DNA of 64,000 nt, taken from Bacteroidales bacterium (GTDB lineage Bacteria; Bacteroidota; Bacteroidia; Bacteroidales; Tenuifilaceae). Below are positions 17,279-25,962 of the stretch, one piece after another. The stretch's first letter is position 1, and each line of letters starts with the position of its first letter. Below the pieces are notes generated by a model. The model had not been told where the DNA came from, searched no databases, and worked only from the letters and a program-made list of their open reading frames with translations. Made by a program: the position numbers and the translations under genes. The stretch lies in the NCBI GenBank assembly GCA_013376985.1, contig JACABB010000023.1, positions 23,317-87,316 on the forward strand. Direction: 5' to 3'.

Positions 17279-18430
17279 ATGATAGATAGCACATACATCA
17301 TATTACAGCATTATTGGTGGTTTATAGTTTCTCTACTTGGGGCATTGCTCGTATTTCTACTTTTTGTTCAGGGAGGACAAACGTTGATTTACATTCTTGG
17401 TAAAAACGAATCGGAACGAACAATTCTGGTAAATGCACTTGGACGTAAATGGGAATTTACTTTTACAACGCTTGTAACCTTTGGTGGTGCGTTTTTTGCA
17501 TCGTTCCCGCTATTCTATTCCACGAGTTTTGGTGGTGCCTACTGGGTTTGGATTGCAATACTTTTCTGTTTTATAATTCAGGCTGTCTCGTATGAGTATC
17601 GTTCAAAACCTAATAATTTCTTAGGACAACGCACTTTTGAAGTATTCCTTTTCGTCAACGGCTTGCTTGGAACTATTTTGTTAGGAACCGCTGTGGCAAC
17701 ATTCTTTACGGGTTCTTTATTCTCTGTCACAAAGATGAATTTAACAAATATTGGTAATCCCGTAATCTCATCGTGGCAAACTCCATGGCATGGTTTAGAG
17801 GCAGCACTAAATGTTCATAACCTATCGCTTGGATTGGCTGTTTTCTTTCTTGCGAGAGTTTTAGCAATTCTATATTTTATGAATAGTGTTAGTAATGAGA
17901 ATATTTTTTCAAGAGCAAAAAAGCAATTACTAATCAACTCAATTCCTTTCCTAGTATTCTTTTTAACCTTTGTTATTTGGTTAGTTCTTCGCGATGGGTT
18001 TGCTGTTAATCCAACAACCGGGAATGTTTCTATGGAATCATTCAAATATCTTCACAATTTATTAGCAATGCCAATAGTTTTGGCACTTTTCCTTGCTGGG
18101 GTTTTACTTGTACTTTGGGGAATTTTCAAATCATTGATAACCGATTACACTAAAGGTGTTTGGTTCTCGGGCATTGGAACGGTTCTTACTGTTTTAGGGT
18201 TATTTCTTGTAGCAGGTTATAATAATACGGCTTACTACCCATCAACATTCAATTTGCAGAGTTCACTTACTATTTACAACAGCTCCTCAAGTAAGTTTAC
18301 CCTAACGGTAATGAGTTTTGTTTCGTTGCTTGTTCCGTTTGTAGTGGCCTACATATGGCATACATGGAGGTTAATCAATGGTAAAAAGATTGATGCTGAT
18401 GAGATGAAAAACGAAGGACATGTTTATTAA
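17279..18430 (+). CDS. cydB: cytochrome bd ubiquinol oxidase subunit II
   Basis: A 383-residue CydB with about nine hydrophobic helices. It opens LQHYWWFIVSLLGALLVFLLFVQGGQTL, the usual first helix with the WW pair, and continues with WEFTFTTLVTFGGAFFASFPLFY, the conserved region facing CydA. It ends in a short basic tail. It forms the oxidase heterodimer with CydA. The start overlaps the end of the cydA region with 2 nt between them. No cydC/D exporter genes are near, as is usual in Bacteroidota. Confidence 0.94.
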   Translation: MIDSTYIILQHYWWFIVSLLGALLVFLLFVQGGQTLIYILGKNESERTILVNALGRKWEFTFTTLVTFGGAFFASFPLFYSTSFGGAYWVWIAILFCFIIQAVSYEYRSKPNNFLGQRTFEVFLFVNGLLGTILLGTAVATFFTGSLFSVTKMNLTNIGNPVISSWQTPWHGLEAALNVHNLSLGLAVFFLARVLAILYFMNSVSNENIFSRAKKQLLINSIPFLVFFLTFVIWLVLRDGFAVNPTTGNVSMESFKYLHNLLAMPIVLALFLAGVLLVLWGIFKSLITDYTKGVWFSGIGTVLTVLGLFLVAGYNNTAYYPSTFNLQSSLTIYNSSSSKFTLTVMSFVSLLVPFVVAYIWHTWRLINGKKIDADEMKNEGHVY

Positions 18431-18500
18431 TGAAATGTGAACTCGATATAAGAAATGCAATAATATATTCATTTGCAGAGACATATAATTATTTAGTGCG

Positions 18501-18586
18501 ATGATGGAAGGTTGGAATGATGGAATAATGGAGAACAAGAGGTTAGATTTTTGCTTGTATCTTCCATTTTTTCACTATTCCATTGA
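18501..18586. repeat. inverted repeat with GATGGAAG and CTTCCATT arms
   Basis: GGAAGGTTGGAATGATGGAATAATGG faces CTTCCATTTTTTCACTATTCCATTG in opposite sense. A related palindrome (GATGGAAGAATAGAATAGTGGAATGATG ... ATTATTCCATTCTTCACTCCA) lies at 60988-61052. It sits between cydB and the small ORF at 18696. Confidence 0.55.
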
Positions 18587-18695
18587 TTCAAATAAAGCAA
18601 ATTAATTGATATATAGGTTAATGCATTTTTTCTTACGTCGAACTGACGTTAATGAAAATTTATAATCTGATTTCAAATTATTAATCTTTTAACGT

Positions 18696-18824
18696 ATGAC
18701 ATACTTACCACAAATACTCTGGTTGTTAACGTGGCCAATGTTAATTTATATCAGCTACAGGTTATCTATTTTAGCCCTTAGATATTATGAAGCAAAAGAA
18801 AAAATCAGTTCATCAAGCAAGTAA
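18696..18824 (+). CDS. 42-residue single-helix membrane peptide after cydB
   Basis: An ATG-started frame encodes MTYLPQILWLLTWPMLIYIS followed by YRLSILALRYYEAKEKISSSSK. One hydrophobic helix with two tryptophans at the N-terminal side is followed by a basic and charged tail, the layout of small oxidase subunits such as CydX, though no residue-level similarity to CydX is claimed. It is on the cyd strand, 265 nt after cydB, with a palindromic repeat in the gap. No clear Shine-Dalgarno sequence is seen, which is common in this phylum. It was too short to be listed as a routine ORF. It may also be an unrelated small membrane protein. Confidence 0.5.
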   Translation: MTYLPQILWLLTWPMLIYISYRLSILALRYYEAKEKISSSSK

Positions 18825-18884
18825 AAACTGCTATAATATATGATTGTGAGATATGATTTGAGTCATAAAAAATTATAATTACGC

Positions 18885-19145
18885 CTATTTCAAATAAATC
18901 ATCTTAGGTAAATTTACATTTGGATTTTCTTTCAAGGCTTGTGAGTGAACCCTATCTATAAAACTTTTAGCATGTTCAATATCGTTAATCCGAAAAAGGA
19001 ATAGAATCTCATTTTCGTCATCTACATTTTGCCATAAATGCTCAAGAAATAACCCTTCTTGGGCATGAACCAGGGCATCATTTTCAAGAACTTGATTAAT
19101 TACTTCATATTTAACATTCCTGAGTTTTGCAAGTAGGTGTGCCAT
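18885..19145 (-). CDS. small hypothetical protein, ferredoxin-fold-like
   Basis: An 86-residue protein. I place the start at the ATG at 19145 because AGGAGG lies directly before it; a longer frame from 19175 would run through that ribosome-binding site. The pattern helix-rich N-terminus, then EILFLFRINDIEHAKSFIDRVHSQALK and PKMIYL, suggests a small alpha/beta barrel-like dimeric fold, but I recognise no family. It ends downstream of the cyd region on the opposite strand and stands alone. Confidence 0.65.
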   Translation of the reverse strand: MAHLLAKLRNVKYEVINQVLENDALVHAQEGLFLEHLWQNVDDENEILFLFRINDIEHAKSFIDRVHSQALKENPNVNLPKMIYLK

Positions 19146-19229
19146 CTTATTTCCTCCTAATATAATTTCATTCAAAAATTATTTTTTGTAATAGCAGAGT
19201 CCTTTACATCACCAGTTAATGCTTTGACA

Positions 19230-19727
19230 TTAATCAATATTACTACTCAGAATCAAATCAAATTTACCATTTGTTAAATTAGCACTATCCATTAGAGTTG
19301 GGTTGGAACTTTTATAGTAATAGAGTTTTCCATTAAATTCTCCAGATATCTTATTCCCTTCTAAATAATTAATTGTCAGAAAAAAATTATTATTAGAACC
19401 CGAACGGAAAGCAAAATTAGGCCAATTCGATACTCTATAGAACTTATTTATACCATTATCAATATTTACAAAAAATGTGTCGTTGGGCATTGCATAAGAG
19501 TCTTTTTGGTAATCCTTAAATTTAATTGTAATGTTATTACTTCCACCCTCCCCGTAAAGAACCAAAAAATCAAACTCATCGGTTATTTGTTTTGCAAATC
19601 CTGAAGTATAATTATATTGTTTGCCATCTAAATTAAAAGAGATAACAGTGTTTCCATCATCTTTCTTACAACAACTTAAAATAATTTGAAGTAGAAACAG
19701 GTAAATTATTATTTTTTGCTTGGGCAT
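19230..19727 (-). CDS. putative lipoprotein
   Basis: A 165-residue protein with a lipoprotein signal: hydrophobic IIIYLFLLQIILSCC with LSC as the lipobox, so Cys19 or Cys20 would be lipidated. The mature part is strand-rich (TVISFNLDGKQYNYTSGF, NITIKFKDYQK, GEFNGKLYYYKSS), a pattern common in Bacteroidota lipoproteins with an immunoglobulin-like or DUF-type beta sandwich. There is no enzyme motif. Its low-complexity AT-rich codons match the surrounding region. The function is unknown. Confidence 0.65.
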   Translation of the reverse strand: MPKQKIIIYLFLLQIILSCCKKDDGNTVISFNLDGKQYNYTSGFAKQITDEFDFLVLYGEGGSNNITIKFKDYQKDSYAMPNDTFFVNIDNGINKFYRVSNWPNFAFRSGSNNNFFLTINYLEGNKISGEFNGKLYYYKSSNPTLMDSANLTNGKFDLILSSNID

Positions 19728-19926
19728 TGCTTAGTTGCAGTTAAACTTACTATTACTCTTGTGTGTAAAATTTACGCATCAATCGATTTTTCGTATTTAA
19801 TACGAAGTTAAGAACATTTTAAGATTTACCAAAAAAGCGAATTTTGAAACATTTTCACTTGATGACACTTTACTATGTAAATTCTACAGACAAAATATTA
19901 TCAGTTTCTAATTTTAACAATGGTAC

Positions 19927-20064
19927 GGTAATCTTTTTGGTGGATTTTTGTGACTTGGTGATTTAGTGGTTTTTAATATTTTTTAGCCAACAAAACCCAA
20001 AAGCACCAAAATTACATAAAATCAGCATCTTAAAAATATCGATTTAAAATTTACTGAACTATTG
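19927..20064. repeat. dispersed repeat, GGTGACTT family, copy 1
   Basis: GGTAATCTTTTTGGTGGATTTTTGTGACTT to ACTGAACTATTG aligns along its whole length with 40844-40980. The first half (TTTTGGTG, GACTTGGTGATTTAGTGG) and the second (CCAACAAAACCCAAAAGCACCAAAA) are complementary, so it can fold on itself. It fills most of the 359-bp gap between the lipoprotein and GNAT genes, which holds no gene. Confidence 0.65.
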
Positions 20065-20086
20065 ATTTTAAAAATCTCTGCTTAAA

Positions 20087-20692
20087 TTATTGTTTACCTG
20101 TATAATAACGAACCATTGGCCTGTTCTTAGATTTCCTATCTACAACCTCAAAACCTGCACGTTCAAAAGATTTATATAATCCTATCCAAGCAAATGAATC
20201 CGGGAGATTTTCCTTAGTTGGAATTGTTGGATATGCCTCTATAATTTTGATGCCATTCGCTTTGGCATATTTTATAACACCTTTCAAAAGTTCAACGGAA
20301 ACACCGTTGCGTCTAAAGTTTTTATCAATAAAGAAACAGGGTATTGACCAAACAGAATTATTGTCGATACGCTTATGAACTCTCGAGTTTTCGAGTTTTA
20401 AATAGTGTTCTCTGGGAGCAAATGCACACCATGCAATTGGTTGTCCATCATAAAATCCAAGGATTCCTGTGGGCTTATTTTCCATCACAAGTTTTTTCAT
20501 CGCCTCTTTGTTTCCCTCGTCTGCCTTTCCTTCAACAAAATCGACCTTTTTAAGACGATAATACATGCACCAGCAATTTCCACAAGCCCCTTTAGTTCCA
20601 AAAAGTTGAACAAACTTCATCCAATTATTGGGGTTTAAAGGCTCGAATGTTAATTGACTCAAAAAGTCTTTATCAATAACTGATTTTGCCAT
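20087..20692 (-). CDS. GNAT-family N-acetyltransferase
   Basis: A 201-residue protein of the acetyltransferase fold. The N-terminal ACGNCWCMYYRL motif is characteristic of a GNAT subgroup in Bacteroidota and Firmicutes. The acetyl-CoA site is around IPCFFIDKNFRRNGVSVELLKGVIKYAKANG (residues about 116-147), where RRNGV stands for the usual Q/RxxGxG/A loop, followed by IIEAYP. The substrate cannot be inferred. A full Bacteroidota promoter lies just upstream, so it is probably transcribed alone. Confidence 0.8.
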   Translation of the reverse strand: MAKSVIDKDFLSQLTFEPLNPNNWMKFVQLFGTKGACGNCWCMYYRLKKVDFVEGKADEGNKEAMKKLVMENKPTGILGFYDGQPIAWCAFAPREHYLKLENSRVHKRIDNNSVWSIPCFFIDKNFRRNGVSVELLKGVIKYAKANGIKIIEAYPTIPTKENLPDSFAWIGLYKSFERAGFEVVDRKSKNRPMVRYYTGKQ

Positions 20693-20710
20693 ATCTAAAT
20701 GATTTTATAT

Positions 20711-20740
20711 CAAATCTATTGAAAATAGGCCTATCACCAA
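20711..20740 (-). promoter_or_regulatory. promoter of the GNAT gene
   Basis: On the minus strand: TTG at 20738-20740, a 19-nt spacer, TAGATTTG at 20711-20718. The latter matches TAnnTTTG and lies 19 nt before the start codon. Confidence 0.55.
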
Positions 20741-20782
20741 AAAATTGGTAAAATTATTTAGTGATTGAGAAAAGTAAAACTT

Positions 20783-22207
20783 TTACGCTACAGCTTTGGA
20801 GTTTGGATCGAACTCCCCTTCCCAACGTGCTATTACCGCAGTGGCTAGACAATTACCAATTACATTAACGGAGGTTCTGGCCATATCCATCAGTACATCA
20901 ATTCCGAGAATAATAAAAATAGGCTCTACAGGAAGTCCAAATTGGGCTACAGTGCCTAAAAGAATTACCAATGATGCTCTGGATACACCAGCAACCCCTT
21001 TGCTTGTAAGCATCAGCGTTAGGCATAAAAGTATTTGCTGGGACAGCGAAAGGTTAATACCGGCTACCTGAGCAACAAAAATTGAGGCTAAGGAGAGATA
21101 AAGTGTTGTACCATCGAGGTTAAAGCTATATCCTGTCGGAATAACAAAAGCAACTATTTTTCGAGGTATTCCGAATTTTTCCATCGACTCCATTGCTGAG
21201 GGGAGAGCCGATTCTGAATTCGATGTGGCGAATGCGATTGTTGCCGGTTTAGAAATAGCCTGTGCAAATCGGATAATTGGAATTTTAAATGAGAGGGCGA
21301 TAGGAACAAGAACTAATAAAATGAACGCGAATAATGCAACATAAAGCGTTGCAAGCAATTTGATTAGACTATAAAGGATATCAATTCCCATATGCCCCAC
21401 CGTATAAGCTATTGCTCCAAAAACGGCAATTGGAGCATAGTACATTACAATGTTTGTAAATTTGAACATCGTTTCCGATAAACTCTCAGCAAATCGGAGC
21501 ATTGGGGTACGATGCTTTTCTTTTATCAGAGCTACAGCTATAGCAAAAATGATACTGAAAACGACAATCTGTAGAACTTGACCATCATATATCGATTTCG
21601 CAAGATTTTCTGGGAAAATGTGAAGAAAAAAATCTGATGTTGTTTGTGCCTTGACTTGGGCAATGGGCAACGCTCCCTCAACTTTAGGTAAAACAATTCC
21701 AACTCCTGCTTTACTTATATTGATTGCTATTAAACCAATAATCAATGCAAGTGTTGATACAACCTCAAAGTACAAAAGCGATTTCCAGCCCATTCGTCCA
21801 ATTTGTTTCAAGTTGGCATGACCCGCTATTCCAACAACAAGTGTTGAAAATAGCAGAGGAGCTATAATAGTTTTGATCATTCTAAGAAATATATCGCTTA
21901 ATACCTGAAGGTTCTGTGAAATGCTAGGTAAATCGTGCCCAAACTCAACACCTACAACCATACTTATCAGAATCCAAGTGGTAAGCGATTTGCGGAACAC
22001 TGCATAGCCAACAATGACAGCAACAGCAATCCACCTGAAAATCATAAGAACAATACTGTCTACACTAATAATATCATAGTGATTAACTAAAGTAAGAACA
22101 GAAACTACAAATAAAGTTGATAGTAGAATAATTAAATAGTAGGCTGGTACTTTAGTATTATCCGATTTTTTCTTATCGGGATCAAGGGAAATATTATTGT
22201 TTGTCAA
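20783..22207 (-). CDS. dicarboxylate/amino acid:cation symporter
   Basis: A 474-residue DAACS-family carrier with about nine hydrophobic segments. The substrate and re-entrant loop motifs are present: ATSNSESALPSAMESM (the serine-rich HP1 loop), FVIPTGYSFNLDGTTLYLSLA (TM7, with the NxDGT motif) and GVAGVSRASLVILLGT (HP2), then DVLMDMARTSVNVIGN (TM8 with the substrate-binding Asp and Asn). It imports glutamate/aspartate or C4-dicarboxylates with Na+ or H+. The start is a TTG, because an in-frame stop lies 15 nt upstream and no ATG is available near the first helix. A good promoter precedes it. Confidence 0.92.
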   Translation of the reverse strand: MTNNNISLDPDKKKSDNTKVPAYYLIILLSTLFVVSVLTLVNHYDIISVDSIVLMIFRWIAVAVIVGYAVFRKSLTTWILISMVVGVEFGHDLPSISQNLQVLSDIFLRMIKTIIAPLLFSTLVVGIAGHANLKQIGRMGWKSLLYFEVVSTLALIIGLIAINISKAGVGIVLPKVEGALPIAQVKAQTTSDFFLHIFPENLAKSIYDGQVLQIVVFSIIFAIAVALIKEKHRTPMLRFAESLSETMFKFTNIVMYYAPIAVFGAIAYTVGHMGIDILYSLIKLLATLYVALFAFILLVLVPIALSFKIPIIRFAQAISKPATIAFATSNSESALPSAMESMEKFGIPRKIVAFVIPTGYSFNLDGTTLYLSLASIFVAQVAGINLSLSQQILLCLTLMLTSKGVAGVSRASLVILLGTVAQFGLPVEPIFIILGIDVLMDMARTSVNVIGNCLATAVIARWEGEFDPNSKAVA

Positions 22208-22237
22208 TTTATTTGATTTTTAGTTTAACCACAATTG

Positions 22238-22267
22238 CAAACATACTTAATAATGTGATTTGAGCAA
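22238..22267 (-). promoter_or_regulatory. promoter of the symporter gene
   Basis: On the minus strand: TTG at 22265-22267, a 19-nt spacer, TATGTTTG at 22238-22245, about 30 nt before the TTG start of the symporter. Confidence 0.55.
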
Positions 22268-22391
22268 TATCAAAGGGTTTAAATCAACTACTCCGCATAA
22301 TGAAAAATTACAGGTGTTCGGAAAAGGATGTTTGAATCCCTACGGAATCTCTTTTCAACGGATAAGATCAAATATTTTTAAATAGAGAGAA

Positions 22392-22426
22392 AAATACCCG
22401 CAAAAAATATTTTTCTGCGGGTATTT
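22392..22426 (-). terminator. terminator after the zinc-ribbon gene
   Basis: AAATACCCGCA (22392-22402) pairs perfectly over 11 bp with TGCGGGTATTT (22416-22426), and the loop itself contains AAAAATATTTTT. It lies 29 nt beyond the stop of the 22455-22664 gene on the minus strand. Confidence 0.75.
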
Positions 22427-22454
22427 AATAAAGTCTTCAAATCAATAATAATTG

Positions 22455-22664
22455 TTATTGAGTCTGCAACTCAGCATGTTTTAATTTAACTATTTGAATA
22501 TTTCCACAATTTGAACATTTTTTAGTTGCGATTTCCGTTACCCCAAGAGTAACATTAACACTGGATTCCTTATCGTCAACTATACCACATTTTTCACATT
22601 TGAATTTATAAGTAACTGAAGTATCAATTTGCTTTGATATTACTCCTCCACTAATTGTTATCAT
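22455..22664 (-). CDS. small zinc-ribbon protein
   Basis: A 69-residue protein with two CxxC knuckles, FKCEKCG (about residues 22-28) and KKCSNCGN (about 48-55), spaced as in zinc ribbons. There is no signal peptide. Nothing else identifies a function; such proteins may bind nucleic acid or other proteins. A strong hairpin terminator follows, so it is a real transcription unit rather than a chance frame. Confidence 0.65.
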   Translation of the reverse strand: MITISGGVISKQIDTSVTYKFKCEKCGIVDDKESSVNVTLGVTEIATKKCSNCGNIQIVKLKHAELQTQ

Positions 22665-22727
22665 AATTAATAGTTTTACACGTCATGCAAATATTCAATC
22701 GTAGGTCTTCCCTTAGTAAATTTTAAT

Positions 22728-24980
22728 TTAGAAAGATAACACTTTTATTTCAGTTCTACGATTTTGCTGATGCTCTGCCTCAGAGCAAATAACTCCATCG
22801 GCACAACGATTCTTAAGTTTCGATTCGCCATAACCCTTTGCCGAGATTCGTGAACCGTCGATTCCGTGACTAACAATGTACTCAACCGCCGATTGAGCTC
22901 GCTGTTGTGATAGTATCTGATTTGATTGTGTACTACCCCTTGAATCAGTATGCGAACCAAGCTCTACAGTGATGTATGGGTTGTCCTTCAAAAACTGTAC
23001 AACCTTATCTAGCTCAACAGCAGCATCGGGTCTTATATTCCACTTTCCTAAATCATATAGAATGTTTGGAATATCAATAATCTTATTGAGTACCAGTTTT
23101 TCCACCTTAATTTCAATAAACTCGTTAACGTCCACATATCCTGGTTCACGCCCTTCAGTTGTATATTCGGCACGTTTGGTAAGAAATCCTCTCTTTTCAA
23201 ATACTAAGTCGTACTTGGTATTTGGTTCGAGTCTAACCCGGAAGCCATCCATTGTGGTAATATAAGTTGTTACATTTGCGGCATCTCCCGCTTTATTGAT
23301 ATGTAGGTTAACCTGCGGAACAATCTCATTTGTTCCAAGAACAAAAACATTGCCATAAATACCCCACTCCGCTTCACGTTTAAGCGGAACAATAACTTTA
23401 ATCAAATCCTCCCCTTCTGCTCTTTTCGATGGATCTACATCGATAGTTGAGGGAAGATAACCCTTACGTGTAACTTTAACTTTGTACTTTAAATCGGGTT
23501 TTATTTGAAAACCGAACTGATTAAGATTTCCTGTATTTACAATTTGAACAGGAGTTCCATCCTCAAGAATTAACTCAACCTTAGCGCTATCGAGTTTATT
23601 CCCATTCAATGCATCAATAACAGTTCCTTCCAAATCTAACACAGTAATGTTTTTATCGGTATTGGTAAACTTGTATATATCATCATCACCTTTACCACCG
23701 GGGCGATTCGATGCCATGTACCCGCTAATACCATCAGGTAAAAGGTAAAAACTAAAATCATCAAAAGATGAGTTAAGCGGACAACCCATGTTGATTACTT
23801 TATATGATCCATCAGGGTTTTTAATAGCCTCGAAGATGTCAAGACCACCCATTCCTTGATGTCCTGTTGAAGAAAAGTACAGGTGTCCATTTTTATGGAT
23901 AAATGGAGTCATCTCATCACCTTCGGTGTTTATATCTGAGCCTATATTTTTAGGTTCAGACCACCCGTTTTCTGTTCTTGTAACATAGTAAATATCTGTT
24001 CCTCCTTTTCCTCCCGGCATATTGGAAGCAAAATAGAGTGTTTTTCCATCGGGTGAGAGGCTTGGATGACCGCATGAATAATCGTTACTGTTGAAAGGCA
24101 GTTCTTTTAAAGAACTCCATGTACCAATCATATTTTTTTTGGCTGTAAGAATTTTCAGGTTATTAATCCCCTCCTTACCCTTACGTGGAATTCTATGCTT
24201 GTAGTTATTTCTTGTTACAAACACCTCATTCTCGGTAGTGTCAAAACAGGCTGGTCCATCATGGTAAATGGTATTAAATTTTTTACCAAACGAGGTTATC
24301 CTAACTGCTGATGATTGATCGCTTTTAATGGAATACAATGCGTAAAAAGGGGTTTCCTTCCAAGAGTCCTGAAAGCGAATGATTGACTGATCGTTTCGTG
24401 CCGATGTAAATTGCAAATGTCCCTGATATGGGGTTGCACCAAAATCGGAATACACGGAGTTGAAAGGAACTTCTTCAATTTTGTAATGCTCTTTCTCCTT
24501 AAGTTTATTAATAAATGCCACAGTCCCTTTCTGCTCAGTTGCTTTTTTATCGTTAGGATTCATGGACAGATATTTGTTTAGCCAAATATCCGCCTCTTCA
24601 TACTTCCCGTTAAATTTTAGGGTTTGAATATAGAAGTAAAGTTCTTCGGGAGAGTATTTGTTCCTATCGATTATCCTTCTAAGATAAAATTCGGCATTCT
24701 GTCCATCGGATATCTTATAACAAGCAACTGCAAGATTTCTTTCCAAGGAGTCGTTCTGATAACCTTTATTAACCAAATCCTTATAGATATGAATGGCTCT
24801 AATATAGGCTGTTAGTTCAAAGTAACGATTAGCCTTATTCTCTTGCATTCGATAAATCACAGAGTCAATTTTAGAGATTTTTTGAGCAAAAATCCGTTGG
24901 TTAAAAGAAATAAGGATTATTAGCAGAACTATCAATCTATTAAGATTTAGCTCTTTTATATCTGAATAAATATTTTTCAT
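22728..24980 (-). CDS. OmpA-family protein with TPR and PD40 repeats
   Basis: A 750-residue envelope protein. After a signal peptide (about residues 15-32, ending IFAQ) come TPR-like helices (about 35-150), a set of WD40-like PD40 repeats (ATPYQGHLQFTSARND, GHPSLSPDGKTLYFASNMPGGKGGTDIY, HKNGHLYFSSTGHQGMGGLDIF, GYMASNRPGGKGDDDIY), two carboxypeptidase-regulatory-like beta domains, and the peptidoglycan-binding OmpA domain (ELGSHTDSRGSTQSNQILSQQRAQSAVEYI) at the end. This build resembles PorE and its paralogues, which anchor T9SS-linked complexes to peptidoglycan. It is the third gene of an operon with PorP/SprF and the giant surface protein. Confidence 0.9.
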   Translation of the reverse strand: MKNIYSDIKELNLNRLIVLLIILISFNQRIFAQKISKIDSVIYRMQENKANRYFELTAYIRAIHIYKDLVNKGYQNDSLERNLAVACYKISDGQNAEFYLRRIIDRNKYSPEELYFYIQTLKFNGKYEEADIWLNKYLSMNPNDKKATEQKGTVAFINKLKEKEHYKIEEVPFNSVYSDFGATPYQGHLQFTSARNDQSIIRFQDSWKETPFYALYSIKSDQSSAVRITSFGKKFNTIYHDGPACFDTTENEVFVTRNNYKHRIPRKGKEGINNLKILTAKKNMIGTWSSLKELPFNSNDYSCGHPSLSPDGKTLYFASNMPGGKGGTDIYYVTRTENGWSEPKNIGSDINTEGDEMTPFIHKNGHLYFSSTGHQGMGGLDIFEAIKNPDGSYKVINMGCPLNSSFDDFSFYLLPDGISGYMASNRPGGKGDDDIYKFTNTDKNITVLDLEGTVIDALNGNKLDSAKVELILEDGTPVQIVNTGNLNQFGFQIKPDLKYKVKVTRKGYLPSTIDVDPSKRAEGEDLIKVIVPLKREAEWGIYGNVFVLGTNEIVPQVNLHINKAGDAANVTTYITTMDGFRVRLEPNTKYDLVFEKRGFLTKRAEYTTEGREPGYVDVNEFIEIKVEKLVLNKIIDIPNILYDLGKWNIRPDAAVELDKVVQFLKDNPYITVELGSHTDSRGSTQSNQILSQQRAQSAVEYIVSHGIDGSRISAKGYGESKLKNRCADGVICSEAEHQQNRRTEIKVLSF

Positions 24981-25008
24981 AGTCTCGAAGATATTTTAAC
25001 TCTGAACT

Positions 25009-25950
25009 CTAAAAATAACGTGGTGATTTAATTTTTTTAGGAGAGAATTTATCGAAATCGATACTCAGTAAAATCTCATGACTCCCTTTACTAAATCCCG
25101 ATAGTTTTGAAAGGGTTATATCGTAGGAGTATCCAAGCATTAGCTGATCATTCATCCTCATCTCGAAAAGGAAAGCAATTGCATCACCAAAGCGATAGGA
25201 TGTGCCAAACCAAAACCGCTCCTTATAGAAAAACTGTGCCGTGATATCTGTTGATAATGGTGCTCCTTCTACAACCTTCTCAACAAACGAGGGCTTAAAA
25301 ACTAAATCCGGGTTGAGATGAAAAACATACCCTGCAATTAAGAAATAGTGGCGTTTCAATTCGCTAATGGAATTTGTGGATGGAGTTTGCTTTCCCAACT
25401 CGGATTGAATCAACTTTGGTATTGCTAGCCCAACATACCATTTTTCTGAATAGTAGTATGCGCCAAATCCAAGATTGGGTTGGAATTTTTTAGACTGATT
25501 TTGCTGAAAAGAAGGATCGTTACCTTGTGTTAAATTAAGACTACTAAGTCCAACAGTGTTATTGTAGAAACCTGCTTTTAAACCCAATGATAGCGTTGTG
25601 TTTTCAGATAATTTGAAACGATATGCATAACTTCCGCTTAAATAGAAATTTCGAACAGGTCCTACTTCATCGTTGACAATGGACAATCCCACCCCTGCTT
25701 TTTTTGCATTTAGAGGTGTATGCATTGAAAATGTATAAGTTCTTGGTGCTCCATTAATCCCTACCCATTGAATCCGCGATAAGGCTAACATATTAAGAGC
25801 ATTGGTAGTACCAGTATAAGCAGGATTTACGGATAATGTGTTGAACATATACTGCGTATAAAGTGGTTCCTGCTGTGCCATAACTGTATTAGCAAATCCT
25901 ATGCTAACAGTCAGAATCAGGCCTATAGATATTTTTTTTCTGATATTCAT
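25009..25950 (-). CDS. PorP/SprF family T9SS-associated membrane protein
   Basis: A 313-residue outer-membrane protein with a signal peptide (ISIGLILTVSIGFANTVMAQQ) and the family opening EPLYTQYMFNTLSVNPAYTGT, followed by about fourteen amphipathic strands. PorP/SprF proteins are paired with type-B (CHU_C) cargo and help attach it to the cell surface; SprF is needed for SprB in Flavobacterium. It lies 12 nt downstream of the giant CHU_C gene and 28 nt upstream of the OmpA gene, exactly the gene order expected for such a module. Confidence 0.93.
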   Translation of the reverse strand: MNIRKKISIGLILTVSIGFANTVMAQQEPLYTQYMFNTLSVNPAYTGTTNALNMLALSRIQWVGINGAPRTYTFSMHTPLNAKKAGVGLSIVNDEVGPVRNFYLSGSYAYRFKLSENTTLSLGLKAGFYNNTVGLSSLNLTQGNDPSFQQNQSKKFQPNLGFGAYYYSEKWYVGLAIPKLIQSELGKQTPSTNSISELKRHYFLIAGYVFHLNPDLVFKPSFVEKVVEGAPLSTDITAQFFYKERFWFGTSYRFGDAIAFLFEMRMNDQLMLGYSYDITLSKLSGFSKGSHEILLSIDFDKFSPKKIKSPRYF

Positions 25951-25962
25951 ACTCTATAATTT

